DNA of 64,000 nucleotides from Polyangium sp. y55x31 (lineage in GTDB: Bacteria; Myxococcota_A; Polyangia; Polyangiales; Polyangiaceae), in the NCBI RefSeq assembly GCF_029946505.1, contig NZ_JARZHG010000005.1:310001-374000 (forward strand), given 5' to 3'. Below, piece after piece: positions 47,354 to 55,647 of the stretch (position 1 is the stretch's first letter; each line of letters begins with the position of its first letter). Under the pieces are notes generated by a model. It saw nothing but the letters and a program-made list of their open reading frames with translations, ran no database searches and was not told the origin of the DNA. Position numbers and translations under genes: made by a program.

Positions 47354-47430
47354 ATCCGATCTTTGCGCGCGGGGGTTCGACGCGAAAGGCCGTGCCGGGC
47401 CCCCGCGCGTTTTCTTTCCTTCCTAATTCT

Positions 47431-48474
47431 TCAATGGGCGGTGCGCGCGCCGAGCCACCGTGCGAGCAGCGGCCAGACCGTGTGCGTCGAGCGGCTGCCC
47501 ATGATCAGATCGATGTGACCTTGCGGGAATACGCGGTATGTCTTGTCCCGCGAGCGGCTCGACCGATACGCGGGCTCGACCGACGCGGGCGGCGCGAGGT
47601 CGTCGCTCTCGCCGGCGATCACGAGCAGCGGCACGTCCATCGCCTCGAAGCCCTCGACGAACCCGGACAAACCGCCGAGCCGGTGCCCGCTCTGCCGCGC
47701 CTCCGCCGCCGCGAGGAACATGTTCCGGAGCACCGTGATGCTGCCGCTATCCATCGCCAGCGACATGTGCTGCGAGAGCACCACGGGCTCCATCGATCCG
47801 GGCCGAAATCCGCGGATCGGCAGCGGGAACACGGGGCTCTCCACGAGCACGCGCGCGAGCCTGACGACCTCGCCGACGGCGCGGAGCCCGAGCGCGCCGT
47901 GCCCGAACGACATGCGCCGGTCCACGGCGAGGAGCACGTGCCCCGCCAGCGTGAGCGGCAGCGAGCCGCGCGTGAAATGGTAGGGGCTGCCGAGGCTCAC
48001 GACGCCCGCTACCGCGCCGTGGGCGAGCGGCGCCGCCGCGTAACTGACGAGCCCGCCGAGCGAATGTCCCACGAGGAAGACCGGCCGCGGACCTGCGAGG
48101 CGCTGCACCTCTTCGAGCGCCCAGGGCACGTCTTGCTTGACGAACTCGCTCACGTCGGTCGGGCGCCGGGCGCCGAGATGTCTCGAACGGCCGTGGCCGC
48201 GCAGGTCCAGGTTGAAGACGTCGAAGCCCTCGCGGGCCAGGTAGTTCGAGAGGCTCCGGGCGGGCAGATGCCAGGCGTACCGATTTTGCCCGTAGCCGTG
48301 AATGAGGAGCACGCTCCCCCGCGTCCCGCCGAGCTCCGCTGAGCGTTTTCGCACCATCGCCAGCGGAATCCCGTCATCGCCGGCGCCGCCCCGCACGATG
48401 CACAGCTCCTTCACGAAACGCCCGCGCGCGTCGCGATCGATCGCCTGTTCGACCCGGAGTTGGTGCAGGATCAT
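47431..48474 (-). CDS. Alpha/beta-fold hydrolase (lipase/esterase-like)
   Basis: 347 aa from ATG 48474, set by GGAGGG six bases upstream. Fold landmarks: GSVLLIHGYGQNRYAWHL (oxyanion), FDVFNLDLRGHGRSR, nucleophile elbow VGHSLGG (Ser), the Asp in LLVIAGESDDLAPP, and the catalytic His in FPQGHIDLIMG. No signal peptide. Similar in style to polyester or acyl hydrolases that act on intracellular lipids or PHA, but the substrate is not readable. Confidence 0.87.
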   Translation of the reverse strand: MILHQLRVEQAIDRDARGRFVKELCIVRGGAGDDGIPLAMVRKRSAELGGTRGSVLLIHGYGQNRYAWHLPARSLSNYLAREGFDVFNLDLRGHGRSRHLGARRPTDVSEFVKQDVPWALEEVQRLAGPRPVFLVGHSLGGLVSYAAAPLAHGAVAGVVSLGSPYHFTRGSLPLTLAGHVLLAVDRRMSFGHGALGLRAVGEVVRLARVLVESPVFPLPIRGFRPGSMEPVVLSQHMSLAMDSGSITVLRNMFLAAAEARQSGHRLGGLSGFVEGFEAMDVPLLVIAGESDDLAPPASVEPAYRSSRSRDKTYRVFPQGHIDLIMGSRSTHTVWPLLARWLGARTAH

Positions 48475-48756
48475 CGGTGCCCTCCGATTACCTACAAGAA
48501 TGTGCCGAGCATGCAACGCGCCGAGCACATCCAGGGCATTTGGGCCCGCGCGCAGCGCGCGTTTCCCAGGAAAACCGGGAAGCCCTTGCGATGAGGATCC
48601 CGAAATGGATGGCACCTGCGTGACTTCAGGTGGGGCGGATCACTCCTCGGACCGCTCGGCGGGATTCGGGCGTCGCGGGGGCTTTCAAGACGAGCGGGCT
48701 CGTGTACTGTCTCCGGCGTCCTTCTTCTTGGCAACACACCGACGAAAGAGCGCCCC

Positions 48757-49662
48757 ATGTTCCAGAAGGCCCTGCTTGCACGCTTCGCCCTCCTGACCCT
48801 CGGCGCGTCCCTCTTCGTGACCGGCACCGCGTATGCGCAGCCCTCCGAGGACGGGTTCGACAAGGACGCCGAAGATACGCTCGCCGGAAAGGCGAACGAC
48901 AAGGAAGAGGCGGCGGCCGGCGACAAGATGCCGGGCGAGAAGGAGACGAAAAAGGAGGAGAGCGGCGACACCGGGATCTGGGACACGAAAGAGGATCCCA
49001 CGAAGGCGTACCGCTACGTCGGCATCCGCTACCGCCACGCCATCGTCCCCAAGGCGATCCTGAACATCTTCGCCGACGGCGGCGCCACGGTGGGCGTGCC
49101 GATGGGGGGCCTCGAGTTCGGCACGCGGCGCGATCGGCTCGAATACATCTTCTCGCTCTCGTACGCCGACTACTCGAGCGCCGAGATGCTCTTCAAAGGC
49201 AAGGCCCAGCCCGCGACGGCCTACGAGCGCGTGCAGAGTGATCTCGCCGTGATTTTCGGCAAGGTCGAGATCCTCTACGAAGTGCCGCTCGACAGCCGGA
49301 GCCGCTTCTCGCTCCTCTTCGGCGGCGGCGTGGGCATCGGCGGCGTGATCGGCGATCTCTATCGGCGGCAGGTCTACCCCGGCTCGGGAAACGATCCGGC
49401 GGTCCCGTCGCAGTGGAACGACTGCACCTCCCTCGGCGAGCCGGACGCCACCTACTGCGCCAACGACAACGGCCACTTCGGCAACTACGCCGAGCCGAGC
49501 TGGGCGAACGGCGGGTCGAAGCCGCTCGTTTTCCCCTGGATCGCCCTGCCGCAGGTGAGCTTCCGCTACAAACCCATCAAGATGCTGCAGGCGCGCGCCG
49601 ACGTGGGCTTCGCCATTAGCTCGGGCGTATACTTCGGCGCCAGCATCGACTACATCCTCTGA
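48757..49662 (+). CDS. Probable outer-membrane beta-barrel protein
   Basis: 301 aa. Signal peptide 1-27 ending TAYAQP. A charged linker (about 35-75; EAAAGDKMPGEKETKKEE) precedes alternating amphipathic strands (YRYVGIRYRHAIVPKAI, LEYIFSLSYADY, SRFSLLFGGGVGIGGVIGDLY, ALPQVSFRYKPIKMLQARADVGFAISSGVYFGASIDYIL) ending in an aromatic/hydrophobic residue, as in outer-membrane barrels. Two Cys (CTSLGEPDATYC) could form a loop disulphide. It sits 22 bp before the kinase/activator fusion, so co-expression is likely. The 280 bp upstream of it hold no gene. Confidence 0.78.
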   Translation: MFQKALLARFALLTLGASLFVTGTAYAQPSEDGFDKDAEDTLAGKANDKEEAAAGDKMPGEKETKKEESGDTGIWDTKEDPTKAYRYVGIRYRHAIVPKAILNIFADGGATVGVPMGGLEFGTRRDRLEYIFSLSYADYSSAEMLFKGKAQPATAYERVQSDLAVIFGKVEILYEVPLDSRSRFSLLFGGGVGIGGVIGDLYRRQVYPGSGNDPAVPSQWNDCTSLGEPDATYCANDNGHFGNYAEPSWANGGSKPLVFPWIALPQVSFRYKPIKMLQARADVGFAISSGVYFGASIDYIL

Positions 49663-49684
49663 CCGAAGAGGAGCCCAGGGAACG

Positions 49685-52600
49685 TTGCAGCTCCCGCCCC
49701 GATACGAACCAATCGCACCCCTCGGCAAGGGCGGCGGTGGAGAGGTGTGGTCGGCGAAAGACCGCATCACCGGCGCCGCCGTGGCCGTCAAAGTCCTCGC
49801 AGAGGGCGCAAACGAGGCCGAAATGCTCGCCCTCGTGCGCGAAGCCGTGGCGCTCTCCGGCCTCGAAGGCCTCGGCGTGCCGCGTATCCTCGGCTTCGGA
49901 CGCTTGCCGAAGAGCGGACGCGCGTACCTCGTTCGCGAGCTCGTCGTCGGAAAGAGCCTGGCCGCGCGGTTCGCCGAACCCGATGAGCCGCTCGAGATCC
50001 TCGCCGCGATCGCGCAGGCCGCCGATCAGCTCACGCGCCTGCACCGCGCCCTCTTGCTGCACGGCGACCTGAAGCCCGCGAACATCATCGTCGGGCCGGA
50101 CGGCAAGGCGACGCTCGTCGACCTCGGGCTCGCGGCGAACTTCCGCGACGTCGGCGAACGCCCGTCGGGCCTGACGCCGCGGTATGCCGCGCCGGAGCTG
50201 CTCTCGGGCGCGCCGCTCGGCGTGCGCGCGGAGATCTACGCGCTTGGCGTCACGCTGCGCGAGGCCCTCGCCGCGGTCGGACCCTCGCTCGATCCGGCCG
50301 TCGTTTCTGCGCTCGAAGAGATCGAGCGTCGCGCCACCGCGACCGATCCGACGAGCCGCTTCCCGAGCGCGGACGAGCTCGCGAGCGCCATCCGCCGCGC
50401 CGCCTCCTTGCCGATGCCCGAGGCGTTCGCCTCGCGTGACGCGCTCGTCTGGCCGATCGTCGGTCTCGACGAGCACGCGGCCGCGCTCGACGCGCAGATC
50501 GAGGCGTTACGCCCGGGCGGCGGCATCGTGGTCACGGGCCTGCCGGGCGCGGGCAAGAGCACGCTGCTCCGGCGCGTCGCGTGGTGGCTCGGCGTGAAGG
50601 GATGCGCCGTCGCCTGGGTCGAGGCCGCGGTCGCGCCCGATCCGGGGCACGCGATGGACCTCGAGCTCGCGGGGGTCGAAGAGACGCAAGGCGCGATCGT
50701 CCTCGTGGACGACGCCGATCGCCTCGCGAAGCCCGACCTCGAGCGCCTCGCCGCGCTGCGCGAGGCCGGCGCACGCCTCGTCGTGACCTTCGACCCCGAG
50801 CGCCTGCCAAACTTGCCTGGCCCGACGCTCGAGCTCTTCGCCGTCCCGCCGCTCGACGAGTCGCGCGCGCGTGACCTCGTGCGCTCGGCGATCCCTTCGC
50901 TCGGCGATGTCGTCGCGGATCACGTCACGCGGCGCGCGGGCCATTTGCCCGGGAAGATCCGCGCGATCGTCGAGGCGATCGCGCGCGCCCCCGTCGCGAG
51001 CCCCGACGACGTCGATCGCCTCCTCGCCGAGGAGGACGAGCGCGGCACCGATCGGGAGCGCGCGATGAAGCTGCTCGATCGGGGCCACGTCGACGAGGCC
51101 GCCGAGGTGCTCGCGCGCCTCGAAGACGACCCCTCGCCGGCCGTCGCGATCGCCCGCGCGCGCCTGTTCACGAGCCGCGGCGACGCCATGCGCGCGATCG
51201 CCGAGCTCGAACGCGTGCAGGACGAGGCCCTCGCGGCCGACGCCGAGATCGCCGCCTCGTATTGCCTTCACGCGGCGCGCGCCCTCCTCCGCGCCGGCGA
51301 CTACGCGGGCGCCGAGACCCAGGCCGCCGCCGCTGCTGAACGCACGGGCCTCTCGGCGGCCGCGGACGACGCGGCCCCCTTGCCGCGCGCGGAAGGCCGC
51401 CGCGCGCGCGCCATGCTCGCGATCGCCGCGGATGCGCTCGCCGTCTCGGGCCTCGCGCAGAGCTTCTCCGCGCGGCACGAGGATGCCAAGCGCACGCTCG
51501 CGCGCGCCGTGCGCCTCGCGCGTGGGGTGGGCGGCGAGCCGCGTATCCTCTCGGTCGCGCTCGGCTCCCTCGCGTTCGCGCTCCAGCGCGACGATCAGCT
51601 CGACCCCGCGAAGACGGCCTACGAAGAAGCCCTCTCCGCCGCCGAGCAAGCCGGTGATGCGGGCAGCGTGGCCACGACGCGCTTGAACCTCGCGGGCATC
51701 GCCAAGGCGCAGGGCGACCTCGCGGCCGCGCTCATGCACCTCGAAGCGGCGGTCGACATGGGCCACCGCTCGGGCCGTGTCCCCACGCTTCGCCAGGCGC
51801 TCCTGAACCTCGCGAACCTGGAGCTTTACCTCGGCCGGCTCGCGCGGGCGCGGGTCTCCATCGACCAGCTCGCGCTCCAGCGCACCGAGCTCGGCCCGAG
51901 CCAGCGCGCGCAGCTCCTCTCGCTCGAAGCCGAGCACGCCGCGCGCTCGGGGGATCCCGCCGCGGCCGAGCGCCTCTGCCTCGCTTGCGCCGAGAGCTGG
52001 GAGAGCCTCGGCCGGGGCGTCGACGCGGCCGAAGCGCGGCTCGAACGTGTCATGATCGCGCCCGTCGCTCCGGGCGAAGGCGTGCGTGACCTCGAAGCCG
52101 AGATCGAGCGTGCTTCGGCGGCGCTCGGGGGCGGCTCGGCGCATCGCCCGCTCCTCTCGCTCGCGCGCGCCCGCGTGGCCACGCTCCTCGGCGACGAACG
52201 ACAGGCCGCGGCGCATTGCGAGGAGGCGCTCGAAGCGGCGCGCGCCTCGGGCCAGAAGGATTTCATCGCCCGTGCCCTCGAAGCGCGCGCGGCCCTGCAC
52301 GAGGACGGCGGCAAGCCCATGCTCGCGCGCCGCGATCGCGAGGCCGCGCTCGCCGTGCTGGAGGAGATCGCCTCGGTCTTGCCGCGCGACCTGCGCGAGG
52401 TCTTCTGGGACGACCCGCGCCGCCGCGCCCTGCGCGCGCTCTGCGTGCCCTCCGTGCACACGCCGCAGGCCACGACGCCCGGCCAGCCGAACGCCTCGCC
52501 TTCGAGCACGCTCGCGGCGCCGCGCAAGGCCCCGACGGAGGAGCGCCTCGCGCGCATCCTGGAGATCAACCGCGCCATCGCGGGCGAGGTCGATCTCGGG

Positions 52601-54220
52601 CGCCTCCTCGAAAAGGTCACCGACCACGCGATCGCCCTGCTCGGCGCGGAGCGTGGCTTCGTCATCCTGAAGAGCACGCAGCCGCGGGACGAGGCCGATC
52701 CTTCGGCGCCGCTGCCCTTCGCGCTCTCGGTCCACGCCTTCCGCGGCCGCGAGGGGGACGACGCGCATGCGCGCTTCTCGCAGTCGATCGCCGAGCGTGT
52801 CGTCCACGTCGGCGAGCCCATCGTTACGGTGAGCGCGCGCGAGGATGCCCGCATGGCCGGGTATGTCTCCGTCCACCAGCTCATGCTCCAGTCGATCGCG
52901 TGCGTGCCCATTCGCGCGCGGGGCGGCGAGGTGATCGGCGCGCTTTACCTGGAGACGCGCCTCCGCCCGGCGATGGGCTTCACGGACGAGCTCCCCACGC
53001 TCGTCGCGCTCGCCGATCAGGTGGCGATCACCATCGAGACGGCGCGCCTCGTCGGTGAGAACGCGCGGCGCGCGCGCGAGCTCGAAAAGAAGAGCGAGGA
53101 GCTCGAACGGGCGAACCGCGACCTCGAAGCGGCGCGGGCGGAGCTCGAAGAGCTGCTCGGCCTGCGCACCGAGGAGCTCAAGGCCACGAAGCGTGACCTC
53201 CGCTCGGCGCGCGCGGTCATCAAGGGGCATTTCGGCTACGAGGGCCTCGTCGGCCGCAGCGAGGCCATGCGCCGTGTGTATGCGCTCATCGATCGCGTGA
53301 AGGACACGGACATCCCGGTCCTCGTCATCGGCGAGAGCGGCACGGGCAAGGAAGTCGTCGCGCGGGCAATCCACAATGCCGGCCCGCGCGCCAAAAAACC
53401 TTTCGTGGGCATCAACGTCGGCGCCATTCCCGAGCACCTCCTGGAGAGCGAGCTCTTCGGCCACGTGCGAGGCGCCTTCACGGGCGCCGATCGGGATCGC
53501 CGCGGCCTCTTCCGCGAGGCCGAGGGCGGCACCATCCTGCTCGACGAAATCGGCGAAATGCCGCCGAAGATGCAGGCCGGCCTCCTCCGCGTCTTGCAAG
53601 AAAAGGTCGTCCGTCCGGTCGGCGGCGCGCGCGAAGAGCCGGTGAACACGCGCGTCATCGCCGCGACGCACCGGGATCTCGTGGCGATGACCGCGGCCGG
53701 CACGTTCCGCGAGGACCTCCTCTACCGCTTGCACGTCGTCGAGGTCCGCGTCCCGCCGCTCCGCGAGCGCATCGAGGACATCCCGATCTTGATCGACCAT
53801 TTCCTCGGCATCTTCGCGGCTCGTTATGGCCGTGAGCGCCGGAGCGTCTCGCGGGCTGCGCTTCGCCGGCTGATGGGGCATGGCTGGCCGGGCAACGTGC
53901 GCCAGCTCGAGAACGTCCTCTTGAATGCGTGGGTCCTCTCCGATCAAGCGGAGCTCGAGCCCGAGGACTTCGAGCTGCCGGAGGCGCGCCTCGCCCCGCG
54001 CCCGCCCTCGCCGCCGGAGAGCTTGCGTGAAGGCCCGCGCAGTGCTTCGCCCGAGCCCTCGCGGAAGCTCTCCTCGCTCGAAGCGCACAAGGCCGACGAG
54101 CGCGAGCGTATCCTCTCGGCGCTCCAGGCCTCGAACTGGAACCGCGTGAAAGCCGCGCGCCTCGTGGGTTTGCCGCGCCGCACGTTTTACAGGCGCCTCA
54201 AGGAGTACGGAATCCAATGA
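49685..54220 (+). CDS. Ser/Thr kinase - ATPase - TPR - GAF - sigma54 activator fusion
   Basis: 1511 aa, TTG start behind GAGGAG. (1) Kinase domain about 6-250: Gly loop LGKGGGGEV, Lys36, catalytic loop HGDLKPAN (126-133; Arg of HRD is Gly), DLG in place of DFG (146-148). (2) AAA/NACHT-like ATPase: Walker A GLPGAGKST (Lys291), Walker B IVLVDDADRL. (3) About 480-900: TPR-type helices. (4) GAF domain about 950-1115. (5) Coiled coil about 1120-1175 (ARELEKKSEELERANRDLEAARAELEEL). (6) Sigma54 AAA+ domain: GESGTGKE (1216-1223), GAFTGA (1263-1268), LLDEIGEMPPKMQAGLLRVL. (7) Fis-type HTH about 1465-1511 (NWNRVKAARLVGLPRRTFYRRL). It can both phosphorylate and switch on sigma54 promoters. Target unknown. 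Confidence 0.92.
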   Translation: MQLPPRYEPIAPLGKGGGGEVWSAKDRITGAAVAVKVLAEGANEAEMLALVREAVALSGLEGLGVPRILGFGRLPKSGRAYLVRELVVGKSLAARFAEPDEPLEILAAIAQAADQLTRLHRALLLHGDLKPANIIVGPDGKATLVDLGLAANFRDVGERPSGLTPRYAAPELLSGAPLGVRAEIYALGVTLREALAAVGPSLDPAVVSALEEIERRATATDPTSRFPSADELASAIRRAASLPMPEAFASRDALVWPIVGLDEHAAALDAQIEALRPGGGIVVTGLPGAGKSTLLRRVAWWLGVKGCAVAWVEAAVAPDPGHAMDLELAGVEETQGAIVLVDDADRLAKPDLERLAALREAGARLVVTFDPERLPNLPGPTLELFAVPPLDESRARDLVRSAIPSLGDVVADHVTRRAGHLPGKIRAIVEAIARAPVASPDDVDRLLAEEDERGTDRERAMKLLDRGHVDEAAEVLARLEDDPSPAVAIARARLFTSRGDAMRAIAELERVQDEALAADAEIAASYCLHAARALLRAGDYAGAETQAAAAAERTGLSAAADDAAPLPRAEGRRARAMLAIAADALAVSGLAQSFSARHEDAKRTLARAVRLARGVGGEPRILSVALGSLAFALQRDDQLDPAKTAYEEALSAAEQAGDAGSVATTRLNLAGIAKAQGDLAAALMHLEAAVDMGHRSGRVPTLRQALLNLANLELYLGRLARARVSIDQLALQRTELGPSQRAQLLSLEAEHAARSGDPAAAERLCLACAESWESLGRGVDAAEARLERVMIAPVAPGEGVRDLEAEIERASAALGGGSAHRPLLSLARARVATLLGDERQAAAHCEEALEAARASGQKDFIARALEARAALHEDGGKPMLARRDREAALAVLEEIASVLPRDLREVFWDDPRRRALRALCVPSVHTPQATTPGQPNASPSSTLAAPRKAPTEERLARILEINRAIAGEVDLGRLLEKVTDHAIALLGAERGFVILKSTQPRDEADPSAPLPFALSVHAFRGREGDDAHARFSQSIAERVVHVGEPIVTVSAREDARMAGYVSVHQLMLQSIACVPIRARGGEVIGALYLETRLRPAMGFTDELPTLVALADQVAITIETARLVGENARRARELEKKSEELERANRDLEAARAELEELLGLRTEELKATKRDLRSARAVIKGHFGYEGLVGRSEAMRRVYALIDRVKDTDIPVLVIGESGTGKEVVARAIHNAGPRAKKPFVGINVGAIPEHLLESELFGHVRGAFTGADRDRRGLFREAEGGTILLDEIGEMPPKMQAGLLRVLQEKVVRPVGGAREEPVNTRVIAATHRDLVAMTAAGTFREDLLYRLHVVEVRVPPLRERIEDIPILIDHFLGIFAARYGRERRSVSRAALRRLMGHGWPGNVRQLENVLLNAWVLSDQAELEPEDFELPEARLAPRPPSPPESLREGPRSASPEPSRKLSSLEAHKADERERILSALQASNWNRVKAARLVGLPRRTFYRRLKEYGIQ

Positions 54221-54522
54221 CGACCGAGCCCGGTAACCTCTCCGCATTCGTGGACGGCGTCGCGCTGTCCGAGGAGGAAGCGCGTGACCTCTGGAAGCGC
54301 TTCAGCGAATGGATGGGCGAGCATAAGGGTGATATGGCCGGGTTCGGGAAGAACCATGGCTATACGCAGATCTCGCCCGAATACAGAGGCGGGCGGGCCG
54401 TGCTGATCGCGTATACGAAGGAGCCGCCGCCCGCGCCGCCGCAAAAGAAGCCGGCGGGGAAGGGGGGCGGAGGTGGGCGCCGAGGCGGAGGGGGTCGCCG
54501 GGGCGGCGGCGGAAGACGGTAA
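54217..54522 (+). CDS. Small protein with RGG-type tail
   Basis: 101 aa, function not recognised. Its ATG overlaps the fusion-gene stop (ATGA), so the two are translationally coupled. Residues 1-70 look like a small folded, mixed alpha/beta unit (LSEEEARDLWKRFSEWMGEHKGDMAGFGKNHGYTQISPEYRGGRAVLIAY). After a Pro-rich hinge the last 20 residues are GGGGRRGGGGRR repeats, like RGG boxes that bind RNA or DNA. Possibly a nucleic-acid-binding partner of the regulator. Confidence 0.75.
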   Translation: MTTEPGNLSAFVDGVALSEEEARDLWKRFSEWMGEHKGDMAGFGKNHGYTQISPEYRGGRAVLIAYTKEPPPAPPQKKPAGKGGGGGRRGGGGRRGGGGRR

Positions 54523-54537
54523 ATTCGGTTGGCGAGG

Positions 54538-55053
54538 TCATTCCTCGTCGTCGTCTTCGTCCTCCTCCATTGCCTTCATCGCCGCGTCCCACGCCTCCGG
54601 CCGTGTGGTCTCGGGGGCGCGGTGCTCGAAGGGCGACCCTTCGAGCGACGGAATCTCCACGATACACAGGCCCACGTCGTCGTAGGGCGCGCCTCCCTCC
54701 GCCAGGAGGACCACCGCGTGCTTGCCGATTTCTTCGAGCGGCAGGTCCCCGTACGACCACGTATCGTCCGCGCCGTCCCAGATCATCATGGCGGACGAGT
54801 TCAGCATATCGAGCGCCGGATCTTGGATCCCCGGGTTCATCGACATCGCGCGGATGAAGCCGTCGAGGACCTGCACGATCTCCGGCGCGCGCCGCGCCAC
54901 GCCGGCGAAGCGCCACGCACCGATGCGCTCCTCGACCGGAATCATCACGAAGCAGAGCAGCACGCCACGCACGTCCGCGAAGGACGCGTCCCCGGTGAAG
55001 AGCGCCCGCGCGGCTTCGAGGGAGAGGGGGAGGGGGTGAGGGAAGCTGGGCAT
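54538..55053 (-). CDS. Acidic-tailed protein of unknown function
   Basis: 171 aa from ATG 55053. This start is favoured over ATG 55089 because a full promoter ends six bases before it. The body (about 10-140) is a mixed alpha/beta domain without recognised motif (LEAARALFTGDASFADVRGVLLCFVMIPVEERIGAWRF; SAMMIWDGADDTWSYGDLPLEEIGKHAVVLL). The last 12 residues are almost all Glu and Asp. No signal peptide. It converges on the RGG-tailed gene with only 15 bp between them. Confidence 0.72.
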   Translation of the reverse strand: MPSFPHPLPLSLEAARALFTGDASFADVRGVLLCFVMIPVEERIGAWRFAGVARRAPEIVQVLDGFIRAMSMNPGIQDPALDMLNSSAMMIWDGADDTWSYGDLPLEEIGKHAVVLLAEGGAPYDDVGLCIVEIPSLEGSPFEHRAPETTRPEAWDAAMKAMEEDEDDDEE

Positions 55054-55059
55054 TGGGGG

Positions 55060-55089
55060 AGAATAGGCGGGGGTTTGGCTCGCTGGCAA
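55060..55089 (-). promoter_or_regulatory. Promoter giving a leaderless mRNA for the gene at 55053
   Basis: On the minus strand TTGCCA (55084-55089), 18-bp spacer, TATTCT (55060-55065), six bases, then ATG. The -35 matches five of six positions. Predicted +1 is the start codon; there is no Shine-Dalgarno. Confidence 0.62.
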
Positions 55090-55248
55090 TCGTTCCTATG
55101 GCTTCACCTTCATATGACCTCGACGAGCCTCCAGGTCTTCGAAGCGCTCCCATTCCTTGCTCCCCGCCCCCCAGACTTGCATGCACCGCATCGGGACGCC
55201 GGCCGCTCGGACTGGCGACGCCCGATCGCCGCGTGCAGCGCGTGCAAA

Positions 55249-55503
55249 CGCCCCCGTGACGCCCCGGATGCCGCGTGCACCGCGTGCAAACACCTCTCGT
55301 GACGCTCCGAGACCCGTCTGCACGCGGTGCAAACACCTCTCGTGACGCTCCGAGACCCGTCTGCACGCGGTGCAAACACCTCTCGTGACGCTCCGAGACC
55401 CGTCTGCACGCGGTGTAAACACCTCTCGTGACGCTCCGAGACCCGTCTGCACGCGGTGCAAACACCTCTCGGCGTGTACGAATGCCGCTTGCAGCCGGTG
55501 CAC
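55249..55503. repeat. 43-bp tandem repeat array between divergent genes
   Basis: Units start at 55291, 55334, 55377 and 55420, exactly 43 bp apart. Three are identical; the third (55377-55419) differs by one base, C to T at 55416. Each ends with a small palindrome TGCAC-GCG-GTGCA, broken only by that change. Degenerate copies flank the core: 55249-55290 (42 bp) and from 55463 to about 55503. There are no spacers, so this is not CRISPR. 43 bp is about four DNA turns, so copies face the same side of the helix. The rest of the 594-bp gap (55054-55248, 55504-55647) holds the minus-strand promoter and nothing else I recognise. Confidence 0.95.
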
Positions 55504-55647
55504 GCGGGTCTCGTGACGCTCACCGGGGAACTTTCCGTTGGGATTGTGCTCTCCGGGCGTGCTCGCCCGGGTCGGAGCGTCTAATTGGCGCTTTTCTCGT
55601 GATGGTCCACACGACGTCCTCGACGTCACCCCATTCTGGAGGTTCCC

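Noticed and set aside
48600-48757. Sigma54 promoter before the outer-membrane gene (TGGCACCTGCGTGAC near 48611)
   Set aside because: The -24 part fits but the -12 part reads TGAC rather than TTGC; no convincing sigma54 site was found near the activator fusion.
50507-54247. 1246-codon open frame antisense to the fusion gene
   Set aside because: Arg/Glu-rich mirror reading caused by the GC-rich codon pattern of the sense gene; no domain recognised and the sense gene has many clear motifs.
55249-55503. CRISPR array
   Set aside because: Repeats are contiguous with no spacers between them, the period is exact, and no cas gene is near.
55110-55523. Repetitive Cys/Arg-rich protein read from the 43-bp array on the minus strand
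   Set aside because: 43 bp rotates through all three frames, so any frame stays open by composition; no ribosome site or promoter supports it.
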